A DNA stretch of 64,000 nt, taken from positions 2,310,001-2,374,000 of the forward strand of contig JADEYG010000007.1 in the NCBI GenBank assembly GCA_016906335.1. The letters run 5' to 3'. The notes under the pieces are model-generated. The model made no database searches and was not told the origin of the DNA. It worked only from the letters and a program-made list of their open reading frames with translations. The stretch's first letter is position 1; each line of letters opens with the position of its first letter. The position numbers and the translations under genes are program-made. Below are positions 1-10,200 of the stretch, piece after piece. This DNA is from Novakomyces olei. Its lineage: Eukaryota; Ascomycota; Novakomycetes; Novakomycetales; Novakomycetaceae.

Positions 1-1203
1 CTCACCCGTCTCCTCTTCTCCGTCACTAAACTTTGCCGGGAATCCGGAATTGTGGACTGACGCACGTGAAAAGGAGAACCGGTTCAGATTGTTATCGTGC
101 CGCGGCTGCAGCGGCACCGTCCTACCGAAAAGAGCATCGCTCTTGCGAGCCAGTGTGCCGGGAGAAAGGGCCGGCGTTAAGGGCGCCGGCGTTAAGGGCG
201 AACGTGAATCGGACGGAGGTCTCGTCAGCGCTGATTTAAGCGGTAAAGAGAGCGCACTGCCAGAACCAGGATCGAGCTTGGAAGCAGCCAATTGCCGGTC
301 TTGTAGCGCAGCATTGGCTGACAGATGATTTCCCCTGAACCGCGGATCTTTTTTTAATTGATCCTGTTTTAATTGATCCTGTTTTAATTGATCCTTTTTT
401 AATTGATCCTTTTTTAATTGATCCTTTTTTAATTGCTCCTGTTTTTTCTCCTGTTTTGATTGCTCCTGCTTCAACTGCTCCTGCTTTTTCTCGTGCTTTT
501 CTCCCCTTACAGAAGGCAATGTCTGCGCAAGAGGCAGAGGCGTCCGTCGCGTGCTTCCTGTCCGGACAAGGCTGAGCAGCGACCTGCGCAGCCCTGATTT
601 TTGTGCCTTTTGCGCACGTTTTTTGCTCGCCTCTGAGGCCGTTAACAGCGGCTCAGCTGTACCAGAACGGCCATTGGCAATAGCAATAGTATCGGCAAAA
701 GCATCGGCACTGCCATTGGCACTGTCATTGGCAATAGTATCGGCATCGGCATCCGTACCGGTATCGGTATCCGTGTCGGCGTTTACCGTGGCCGCTGGTA
801 AAGAAGCAGCCGGTGTATGCAGCCGGCGTCCAGAGGAAGCGTGAGAAGAAGCGATAGAGGAGGCGGGCGAAGAAGACCGGCTCAGCGATCGTCGTACTGT
901 ATTTATTAGCGGAGGCGTCAGTGGCGCCCGTCGGCCGTTCGGCCCAAGATCGCTGTCGCCTTTGGGACCGTGAGAATTTGTGAGCTGGTCTCTATGCTGC
1001 TGCTGCGGCTTTGCCGCCGGCTCTGCCTGCTTGAGCGATGACGTCGAAGCGGCAGCGTACGCCCAATTGGCACTCGGCTGAAGGCGAGTCGGGATCGGTC
1101 CGTCCTCGCTGCGGATCGGAGCCGACAGAGGCCGGTCTCCGGACCGGCGCTCTCCCTCAGCCGACTTGTCCTTGCGCCGTCTGCTCTTGGCGAAGAGCGG
1201 CAT
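1..1203 (-). CDS. Low-complexity Ser/Arg/Lys-rich protein, C-terminus beyond left edge
   Basis: Not recognised. An ATG at 1203 opens a frame of 401 codons that reaches base 1 without a stop, so the C-terminus lies outside the window. The start is basic (MPLFAKSRRRKDK) and a short conserved-looking patch (PSANWAYAAAS) follows near residue 45. The rest is Ser/Pro/Arg-rich and disordered in character, with an Asp/Ala/Thr run made by near-identical codons (about 660-770) and a Lys/Gln/Asp repeat (QLKKD units, 352-440) that may form a short charged helix. The start suits a cortical or cytoskeletal scaffold, but no domain supports that. The open frame across 1.2 kb and the match in style to the next gene make a real gene likely; the function is unknown. 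Confidence 0.6.
   Translation of the reverse strand, partial: MPLFAKSRRRKDKSAEGERRSGDRPLSAPIRSEDGPIPTRLQPSANWAYAAASTSSLKQAEPAAKPQQQHRDQLTNSHGPKGDSDLGPNGRRAPLTPPLINTVRRSLSRSSSPASSIASSHASSGRRLHTPAASLPAATVNADTDTDTGTDADADTIANDSANGSADAFADTIAIANGRSGTAEPLLTASEASKKRAQKAQKSGLRRSLLSLVRTGSTRRTPLPLAQTLPSVRGEKHEKKQEQLKQEQSKQEKKQEQLKKDQLKKDQLKKDQLKQDQLKQDQLKKDPRFRGNHLSANAALQDRQLAASKLDPGSGSALSLPLKSALTRPPSDSRSPLTPAPLTPALSPGTLARKSDALFGRTVPLQPRHDNNLNRFSFSRASVHNSGFPAKFSDGEEETGE
352..440. repeat. In-frame 15-bp tandem repeat (QLKKD/QLKQD)
   Basis: About six copies of a 15-bp unit (ttttttaattgatcc on the plus strand) lie inside the left-edge gene. The unit length keeps the frame, so copy-number change would lengthen the protein without breaking it. 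Confidence 0.8.
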
Positions 1204-1965
1204 CCTTCAGACGATCAATGGCACAAGAATCAGCGCCCCGTTTGACATTTGCCGGTCTCAATTCGTGCGCAATAGGGTAAATCTGATCTCGCACACAAGA
1301 TTGCTTGCCGTCCCGTCAATGACAGGAGCTGGGTCTCCAGATTTTTGCGCCAATAAGAAGCGAGCTCGCTGGACAGGTTTATAGCGGATTAGTCTAGAGT
1401 ATGCGTCATTTATTTGTGAGTATTTTGTGACTTGTTTGTGACGTGTTTGTGTTTTGTGACTTGTTTGTGACTTGTTTGTGATTTATTTGTGATGTGTTTG
1501 TGACTTGTTTGTGACTTGTTTGTGACTTGTTTGTGACTTGTTTGTGAGTATTTTGTGACTTGTTTGTGACTTGTTTGTGACTTGTTTGTGACTTACGAAA
1601 GCACTAGACTACTCGTGCGCTGTCTCTGCCACACAGACAGTATGCACGCCGAGCGCTTGTCTGTCGAGCCGGTTCCGGCATGGCACTTTGTTCCAACTTT
1701 GTTCAATGGCTACATTCGAGTTGTTTCTTTACTGGCTTTACCACTCTCCTCTCATTGATGCTGAACGCTCTAGTGGCTACCTACTTTAATTCTGCATGAT
1801 AAATACCTACTTTAATGCTGCATTCATACTTGACCATACTTTTCTTCTCTTTTTTCTTTTCTCCTTCTTCTTCTCCTTCTCCTCCTTCTTCTTTTTGTAC
1901 TTTACTCAAACAACCTTCTCTCCTGCCCAAAAGTGTCGTTACAAAACTGTCCCTTTGCACATATA
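1204..1965. other. Intergenic, with 11-bp minisatellite
   Basis: Between the start of the left-edge gene and the 3' end of the AIM3/BBC1-like gene. It holds the 11-bp minisatellite and a polypyrimidine tract near 1836-1898. The short frames here are not convincing. The 5' flank of the left-edge gene should lie here. Confidence 0.7.
1402..1592. repeat. 11-bp minisatellite (gtgacttgttt)
   Basis: Roughly 17 tandem or near-tandem copies of gtgacttgttt, with a few degenerate units such as gtgagtatttt. Confidence 0.9.
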
Positions 1966-4137
1966 CTAATGCGCCATCTCTGTATCGCACCATGCGGCAT
2001 CAATAGGCCGGTACGCACGCACACTGCCACTCACGAGCCCACGCAACTCCAAGGACCCACGGGTAACGTAGCGTCTAGCATTAGAATTCTGCTCCAGTAC
2101 TTGGCAGCGCATAGTGGCCGCATCGTATGCGGCCACTATGCTCGTATGATCTGGAGCCCCACACGTCTGAGTGATCATTGTCCCATCCGCTCGACGGTGC
2201 TCGAATCGGCAGGCATCAAACTGTAGAATATCTCCAGGCCTCAGCTCCTCATCGGCGGCCCAGACGGGTCCATGCTGGGCAGTAGCTTCGTATACAATAT
2301 GGCCATGCACAGTTCCGTGGGACGTGAAAGCTCCAGGGCACGATTTAAGCGCATAGTCAGCCAGGTCCCAGCACTCTCCACGGCCAACACACTTGCCCAG
2401 CTGTGATTGGCAGTATTGTAAGACTAAAGGCCCAAATTTGTGACTTGCTGCGATTAGTTGAGAGCGGTTGAGCAGTGCGGGAGGCGGGAAATGCTGCTGC
2501 CACGTCTGTGGCGAGTGCAATTGTGATTCCCGGCACACAACGGTGATGAGTGAGCGAGAGCAATCCGGTGTGTAGGTAATGCGTATATGAATCGTGGCCG
2601 TTTTGCCAGTGCTCGAGCTGGATTGCATCTGCATCTGCATTGAACACGTCGCGTCACGTCTGTTTTGTAAGCTTTCCGGCAATTGTAAAGGTTTGCCGGT
2701 GAATATTGCTTCATACCAGGGATGCTGTCGACCTGTCTCGAGATCTATATCGCGCGCTTGCATTTGGCCATTAGCATAAAAGCTAAAGGCCGGAGAAGAG
2801 TGAGGGTTTACAGAAGGCGAGGGAGACGCCAAAGAGGGAGACGCCAAAGAAGGCTTTGTGCTCTTGTTCAACGAGGGCTTGTTTGACGGCAGTGGAGGAG
2901 CAGTGCCGACAGGTTTGCCTGTCAGCCAGGCCGGTTTGGCTTTGGGCGGCATTGGAGGCGGCGGTTTCTTTTTAGCAGCGTTTGCCAGAGAAGCATTGGC
3001 AGAACTTACAACAGAATTGGCAGCACTAGCTGGCTCTACGCCCTGACGCGGCCACGGCTGATCTTGGGCCGGAGCAATGTGGGAGCGAGACAGACGAGAG
3101 TTTAACTCGTCCATAATCCCACTCTGTCCTTTTCCTTTTAAACTTCCATTTCCATTTCCATTTCCATTTCCATTTCCATTTCCATTTCCATTAGCATTTC
3201 CATTAGCATTAGCGTCTCTGGCACTGTCTGCATATAAATGCTCTGTCCGAGTATCGTGCTCTGTCCGACTGGCGGCAGTTTCTTCCGGGCGAGAGCGATT
3301 GCCAGGCGAGTGCCGGGCCGGCAACACTGGTGTCGCGTGAGAATCCCGTAAAGCGAGAGACGGGTTTGGCACAGGCGACCGACGTGGCGGCGGGGCAGGC
3401 GGGCCAGTCTGGCCCGCCGGCCCCGAGTGCCGAGTGGCGGACGTGTAAGCCGGTGGGGGTGTACCGCCTGGCTCTCGCGTCTGCTCCGGTGGGATGTAGC
3501 CAGCCGAGGCGGACTGCCAAGGTGGGATACGGTCTGGCCGGGGCAGCGGGTCGTGGTAGAGCGGCTGCGTGTATGCGTCTGCGCCCGGCAGAGGCTCCGG
3601 CTCCGTCTGCTCGGCAGAGAAGGAGCCTGGCGACTGTGCCGGCAGAGGAGAAGCTCTGGCCGGGACAGGCGGAGTCTGCCTCACCGACCGGGCAGGCAGA
3701 GGCGGAGAGGGCACTCGAGGAGGCAATTGCCTCGAGTCTCTTGATTGCCTCGAAAGACTCGAGTCTCTCGAGTCTCCTGGAGAAGCATGTAAATGCGTTT
3801 GGGAACGGGACGAGGATGTGTGGTGAGAAATAGGCGCTCGAGGATCGCGTTTAGGCGGCGGTCCGAACTTTGCAAGGTCGGCCTTGTGCTCCGGCAGACG
3901 CGCCTTGTCGCTGTGGACGGCCTGCGTATCGTACTGCGAGACCTCGTGGCCCGGCCGGACTGAGAGTTAGTGGGAGAATAGTAAAAGGTCTGGCAGTCAT
4001 TGGCACTAGACAAAGTGGGATCGGCTCTTACACCTCGCAGAGTAAGCGTCTGCCTTGTTGTACGCGTTCCGCGTAGACTGTGAGGCCGTTTTGAGACCGC
4101 CCCACACCGTCTGTGCTCCACTGGCGTAGTCTGGCAT
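1966..4137 (-). CDS. AIM3/BBC1-like actin cortical patch protein
   Basis: Likely a scaffold of endocytic actin patches. Two exons: 4137-4032 and 3959-1966; 699 aa. The intron (4031-3960, 72 bp) has donor gtaaga and ends ctaactctcag; joining the exons keeps the frame. The first exon gives MPDYASGAQTVWGGLKTAS and then QSTRNAYNKADAYSA, the N-terminal style of fungal AIM3/BBC1 proteins, followed by a FGPPPKRDP motif. The middle (about residues 90-480) is Pro/Ser-rich with many PxxP and poly-Pro patches that could bind SH3 domains, and a Gly-Asn run. The last 190 residues form the globular domain seen at the end of AIM3/BBC1 proteins (RGECWDLADYAL, LRPGDILQF, PDHTSIV, VLEQN). No SH3 domain is visible, unlike yeast Bbc1. 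Family placement is from memory of the motifs. Confidence 0.8.
2109..2141. repeat. Perfect inverted repeat, 15-bp arms, 3-nt loop
   Basis: The arms gcatagtggccgcat (2109-2123) and atgcggccactatgc (2127-2141) are exact reverse complements separated by cgt. The element lies in the conserved C-terminal domain of the AIM3/BBC1-like gene, just after the conserved His. Confidence 0.95.
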
Positions 4138-4227
4138 CGTGGACCGATCTGCTGGTCGCCTACTCTAGCCGGCCATAGTGCATAATAATCGCAGTACAAA
4201 ATAATACGTGGCCGCTCTACGTCTCCT

Positions 4228-4410
4228 TTTATTATTATTATTATTATTATTAAATATTATAATTATTATAATTATTATTAAATATTATAATTATTATAAT
4301 TATTATTAAATATTATAATTATTATAATTATTGTTAAGTATTATAATTATTGTTAAGTATTGTTATAATTATTGTTGAATATTGTTATAATTATTATAAT
4401 AATTATATCA
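4228..4410. repeat. AT-rich cryptic microsatellite (att/aaatattat)
   Basis: Runs of att followed by about four higher-order copies of an att-att-aaatattataattataatt pattern, decaying to attgttaagt at the right. Confidence 0.85.
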
Positions 4411-4611
4411 AATGCTAGTGCGCGTTACGCTTGTGGATGGGAGTTTGGCGGACAGAGACTGACTATGGGCACTATGGCGGTATTTATTGGCACTTGGTTG
4501 AGGGCTCAATGCCTTTGGAATTGTAGCGATGCCGAGACGAGGCTGGTTCGAGGTTCATAGATAAATTTGTTCACGCCAAGTGTGGTGGCAGTGGTTTAGC
4601 AGTGTATTATA

Positions 4612-4812
4612 CAAATGTAGCGATGTAGCAATGTAGCAATGTAGCAATGTAGCAATGTAGCAATGTAGCAATGTAGCAATGTAGCAATGTAGCAATGTAG
4701 CAATGTAGCAATGTAGCAATGTAGCAATGTAGCAATGTAGCAATGTAGCAATGTAGCAATGTAGCAATGTAGCAATGTAGCAATGTAGCAATGTAGCAAT
4801 GTAGCAATGTAT
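4612..4812. repeat. 8-bp tandem repeat (gtagcaat), about 24 copies
   Basis: A very regular array of gtagcaat. Because 8 is not a multiple of 3, all three minus-strand frames read the same repeating peptide, which makes spurious ORFs. Confidence 0.95.
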
Positions 4813-5256
4813 AGCAATTATGTATTATCATATAATATATACGGTTATATATGAACGTACCGGCCGTATGGCCCACGGACGATATGCAAAATGGAAAACG
4901 CATGGCCGAGAATCTCGAGCCGAGCGTGTGGGCAACATGTAAACCTGATTTAAATATTATAAAGATCGATCAAGATACCATTGGGCCGTGCGACTGAGGT
5001 GCTTGGGTAAAAATTAATAGATATTCTCGCAGCCGGCAGATAGTACATGGTTGCCTATGCATGTCTATTGCCTATGCATGTCTGTCAAATCTTGGCCGCT
5101 GAGACTTGAATTGCACGACGCTATGAATTTTACACAATACACAAAGATAAAAGAAATTGCCGCCTTATTCGAGGACCTATGACGCTCAGATCGTTCAATT
5201 GTGGTTTATTGATTGTAGCGTTATTTGACGCAGCACACAATGATTAGTTACTGGAG

Positions 5257-5396
5257 ATGATTCATAGTTATTGTAGATGATTCATAGTTACTGTAGATGA
5301 TTCATAGTTACTGTAGATGATTCATAGTTACTGTAGATGATTCATAGTTACTGTAGATGATTCATAGTTACTGTAGATGATTCATAGTTATTGGAG
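5257..5396. repeat. 20-bp tandem repeat, seven copies
   Basis: Seven units of gattcatagttactgtagat, nearly identical, with edge units showing attgta or attgga variants. Confidence 0.92.
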
Positions 5397-6899
5397 ATTT
5401 CTTATACAAAAGAGCACTACACATTATCGCCATATTAATTTTGAAACCTAGCTTACTTGTAACTCTGGCGAATCTGACACATTTCCTAAAAACTGTTACT
5501 TGGTGGTGCTCGATCTTTAATGTCAAGAAACAAATAATGTCTCAGTCAGTCACTTTGTCTCGGGCGTTTTCCCCAAACGAGGGACGAGTCAGACACATTA
5601 AACAGCGCTCAAACACGTCCTGCAACGGTCGATCGGTACGAATATTAGATAATCTGAAACCGTCCACAGACACACAGAGTCGGCAATTCTTGCTGCACAT
5701 CTCATGAGGCTTACACCGTGATTGTTTGCAATACGAAATCTGCCCATTGTCGGCCTGGCTGCCCAGAGCGGACCAGTAGTCTGTAAACACTATATTTCCG
5801 CATTTGATTATATGAATTTATTGCCATTTAGTGGTCGGTCTTTGTGCCTGAACAGTATTAATGCGCAGCGAATTTGATTGGATAAAGTCTCTCCGCCGAG
5901 CGCAAGCCCACCACAATCGACCCTTATCGGCGCCATACAACAACCTATAGCTACAATCTCTCCGATAAGCAGCTTCACCCAGCATATCGAGAATTATGCT
6001 TGTTCAAGTTCCATTGCAAGATCCGTATTGACCTTTGCGATTATCGGCTTATGCTATTGACCTTTGCTATTGACCATTGCTATTGGCCATACATTACTAC
6101 CGCGCTTTCTTGGGTACTGTATACTTATCAGCGAATCACAATCTAATCACCTTACTTTATCGTCCACCTTTTGGGAAATGGCTGAAACACGATCTGTCTC
6201 TCGCGTGTTTCACCAGCTTTCCTAATTGGGTCAGCAAAAAGGGCCCCTTATCTGCGAGGTGAAAATTCCACGCAAAACTTTATAGCACTGCCGGAACCGA
6301 TATCTCGTAAAAAGCAAAAATTAAGCTTTTCTCCACCTGTCGAAAACGTCGCGAAAGAGCACGCTAGTACGCTGCCTATTACTTTGATATCACTCTAAAT
6401 TCTGACATGTTTGGTTAATTAGGCGTTTACTATCCCCTTTAGCTTTACAATTTAGTTCGTTAAAGATGGGATTACCTATTAATCATTCTTTGCGCACGAT
6501 CCAACCTGCTCATTAAGGATTTAGCGTGCGTGCCACAGGAACGGGTATTTGAGAATCGCTCGATTAGTACTAGTCTGGTTCACGAAAGCTTGCATATTCG
6601 AGGGCCATAATGCATAAACGGCCCTCCTATTAGTGTTAAAATATACAGCAAAAATATAAGCTGACTCGTATACTTGATTTATGATACGTGATTATGTAGT
6701 TTTGGTTTAAAAAAAGGAGAATTATGTATAATGTAGTGAAATAATATAGGATAAAACACGTGTAAGTATACAGCCATTATCTGCAAGGTGCTAGTCACAC
6801 GCGCACATGAGTGAACGATCTCGGATCTTTATGCACGATACCCATTCATTCGAGCGCGAAATATGCAAAAAATGGCCTACTTTCTGACATGAACGGCAG

Positions 6900-7247
6900 G
6901 TGTACCAAGCTCAAACGCGTAAAAGGACCAATAAACCGCGTGCTCGTTCTTTTTCGATCAACACCCTTTTTCCCAACGTGGCATTTGCTCTGGTAAAAGA
7001 GTTCAATCTGCATTCTTCCACTTTCCTGTCCGGGGCATCTGCAGCGGTGACACGTGTCTCACCCGCTCAGCTGGGCGGCATTTCAGACCTCCGTTATCCG
7101 TGCATTTTCATTACTTTTGCCGAGAAAGCGTCTCGACCGCGGAAGACACTGCGAGTTTATGCACGTTCTCGGCGTCTACTTGTCGCCGTGTCTGCGATAT
7201 TAAGGCGCTTGCATCTGACAAGTCGCCTTTTCAAAGGACTTGGTGCA
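6900..7247 (+). other. In-frame upstream extension of the polyketide synthase, or 5' leader
   Basis: 116 codons, starting with ATG at 6900, run without a stop into the synthase. The peptide is rich in Arg/Ser/Leu and has very few acidic residues (for example RRLLVAVSAILRR near its end), as in organelle presequences, but no family homology is seen. It could be a leader, untranslated sequence, or a second start giving another location. Confidence 0.35.
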
Positions 7248-10200
7248 ATGGCTAACTTTGGCGCTAGTTTTAGTGCTGGTGCCAGCACTGGTGCGAGTAG
7301 CAATAATCCGGGCAATAGCGACGGCATCGCTGTCGTCGGCATAGGGCTCCGCTACCCTGGAGCCTCTACTCTGGCAGAGTTTTGGGCCAATGTTCTGGCC
7401 CGGCGGCAGCAGTTTCGATTGATCCCGGATGAGCGTATGCCGCTCAGCATGTACTATGATCCGAATCCTCGGGCACCCGACATGACGTACGGGAATAGGG
7501 GCGCCTTTATAGACGGATGGGCGTTTGATCTACTAGCTCACAAAATTAACAAGTCTACTTTTGAGACTACAGACATGGCTCATTGGCTCGCGCTCGATGT
7601 AGCGGGCCAGGCTTTACGCGACGCTGGTTACGTAAAGCATGACGCGTCAGATGAAGCGGCGGCAGAACGCGCGTCACGCACGGGTGTCATATTGGGCAAT
7701 ACCCTGACCGGCGATGCGTTTAGAAGTAATCTTATGCGCCTTCGATGGCCGCACGTTAAGCGGGCACTGCTGCTGACAGAGTACGTTCGCTCGCTTCCGA
7801 CTCCAGCTCTGCAGGATTTCTTGAAGGAGGCAGAAGATGCCTTTAAAGCCGGGTTCCCTCCGACAGCTGAGGATTTTTTGTCTGGAAATTTGAGCAATAC
7901 AATCGCCGGCCGGATCTGTAACCACTATGACTTTGGAGCAGGTGGCTACGTCATCGATGGTGCCTGCTCCAGTTCTCTGTTGGCTGTTTGCCATGGCGCT
8001 TCTGCCCTCAGCAGTGGAGAAATGGATATGTGCCTTGTTGGAGGTGTCGATTTGTCTATCGATCCCTTTGAGATTATCGGGTTTGCCAAGACAAAGGCCC
8101 TTTCCCCGGACGAAATGAGGGTCTACGACGAACGTGGCAACGGCTTTATACCCGGAGAGGGCTGCGGCTTTGTCGTACTAAAACGTATGCGTGACGCTTT
8201 AAGGGAAGGCGATCATATCTACGCACAAGTCGCTGGATGGAGTATGTCGAGCGACGGTAAATCGGCAATCACTGCCCCCAAGGCTCCCGGCCAAGCACGT
8301 GCTATTTCGCGAGCTTATGATAGAGCACGGAACCTGCTTCCGAGACAAATTGCCTTTGTCGAGGGCCACGGGACGGGAACCCGAGTCGGTGATCGGGTGG
8401 AAATTGCGGGCCAAGCACTCGTTTTCAATACTGACCCTAATGTTAAATCTAGACAGACCGGAATGACGTCACTAAAGAGTATTCTGGGCCATACTAAAGC
8501 AGCGGCGGGGATTGGTGCGTTTATAAAGACGGTGATGGCAGTCAATCGCAGAGTTTGCCCGCCCACTGCAGGTTGCGAACGGGTAAATCCGTTTTTCTTG
8601 GATCGCGAGGCTCAAGCGCTTTTCCCTCAGCGTTACGGTTACGTGGGCAGTGGTGCCTTTCATGCGGGAGTATCAGCTATGGGATTTGGTGGTATTAATT
8701 CTCATGTACTAGTTTCCTCTGTCGGCGAAGAACCATCGCCCCGATTGTCGTTGGACAATGGGATTGGTGAGCGGGCCGCAATGGTCTCTCATCAGCCAGC
8801 TGAACTGTTTCTTTTTGCTGCTGAATCAATCGCTGAATTGACGGAGCAGTTGCAGCACTGGGCCGCAATTGCTCAGCGAATAGCCGTAGCCGAAATGGTG
8901 GACTTGTCCCGGCATTTAATAACAAATTTGTCAACGAGTGGGACCGGGTACAGGGCGGCCGTAGTCGCCACTACTCCAGCGCAATTAAGCGCAGACCTGC
9001 TGGACTTTGCGCAGTCTATTCAAAACGAATTTTACGTGCCCGGCGAACTAGTCCGGAAGGGGCCCAACAAGCTGTTAGCCTGTATGACTATGATGACGTC
9101 AGAAAGCAGCAACAGTTATCCATCCGTGGGATTCCTTTACCCCGGACAGGGCAGCCAAAGCGTGGGAATGGCAAGAATGTTGATTGAAAGGTTCGCGTGG
9201 GCGCGTGGGCTGGCGGAGAGTTTAGTCCCACGCAAGGTGTGGGATACAGCATTCCCAGATTTAAATCATATTATGGACAAGGAAGGGCTGGCTGCGGCTA
9301 ACCGGGAACTTAGCCGGACAGATGTAGCTCAGCCGGCTATCTGTCTGGCCTCCATCTTGTGGACTATTTGGCTAGAAAAGCTGGGAGTCCGCCCTTCCGC
9401 AGTATCGGGCCACTCTTTGGGCGAGCTGAGTGCCTTCTTTGCTGCTGGCCGACTCGATGCTGAATCAGTGTTGCGATTGGCAGAGCTGCGAGGCCGATTA
9501 ATGGCTGATTTGACTACAGAATCAGCCATGATTGCCCTTGGATGTGATGCAACAGCGGCACAAGCGCTTTTGCAGCCTTTGCAAAGCAGTGGGTTTGCTG
9601 CCCTGGCAAACATAAACTCGTTTAAGCAGGTCGTTGTCTCGTGCGGAGTAGAAATGGTGACTGTAATCTTGGAGAGAGCCGCTGCCTCTGGTATTAAAGC
9701 CAAAAGGCTTCCCGTATCCAACGGCTTTCACTCCGAATTGGTCCGTGAAGCAGCCAATCAGCTTCGAGCAGCTGAGCCGCACTTGAAATCTAGACATGGC
9801 GTAAACGACAAGGACAAGACTATCCTCTATTCCTCAGTGACTGCGAGTCCAGCGGAGGCCAGCATGAATCATTTTGCAGAGCACGTGATGCACCAAGTGG
9901 ATTTCGTGGCAATGGCACGAGCGCTGGCCAACAAGTGCGATACTATCATCGAAGTAGGACCCGGCCGGGTTCTTACAGGTCTCTGCGATGATATCCTGAG
10001 TGCGTCTCCGTCAGTTTCTGTGATGCCGATAGAGGCAGCTGCTAATGATGCCTCGCATATGCTGGTGATGGGCATGTTGTTTGTACGTGGAGTGCCAATT
10101 AACTTGCCTGCTTTATTTGAGGGCAGAATTGTTAGGCCTTTTGTTCCGGCTCACGAAAAGATTTTCATTATTAATCCGGCAGAAAGAGCGGCAATTGCCC

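Larger units (their letters stand above)
4138..7247. other. 3.1-kb intergenic region with three tandem arrays
   Basis: It separates the minus-strand AIM3/BBC1-like gene from the plus-strand polyketide synthase and must hold both promoters. It contains an AT-rich array (4228-4410), an 8-bp array (4612-4812) and a 20-bp array (5257-5396). No gene is convincing; a minus-strand frame of 82 codons at 5542-5790 is Cys-rich but matches nothing I know. From 6900 the frame of the synthase is already open. Confidence 0.65.

Noticed and set aside
4555-4903. Three overlapping minus-strand ORFs with a repeating LLHCYIAT peptide
   Set aside because: An 8-bp repeat gives the same peptide in all three frames; repeat artefact.
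4612-5396. Possible CRISPR array
   Set aside because: Units are contiguous tandem repeats without spacers, in a eukaryotic genome.
5542-5790. 82-codon Cys-rich minus-strand ORF
   Set aside because: Protein-like composition, but no homology that I know, no splice partner, and it lies in a repeat-rich gap.
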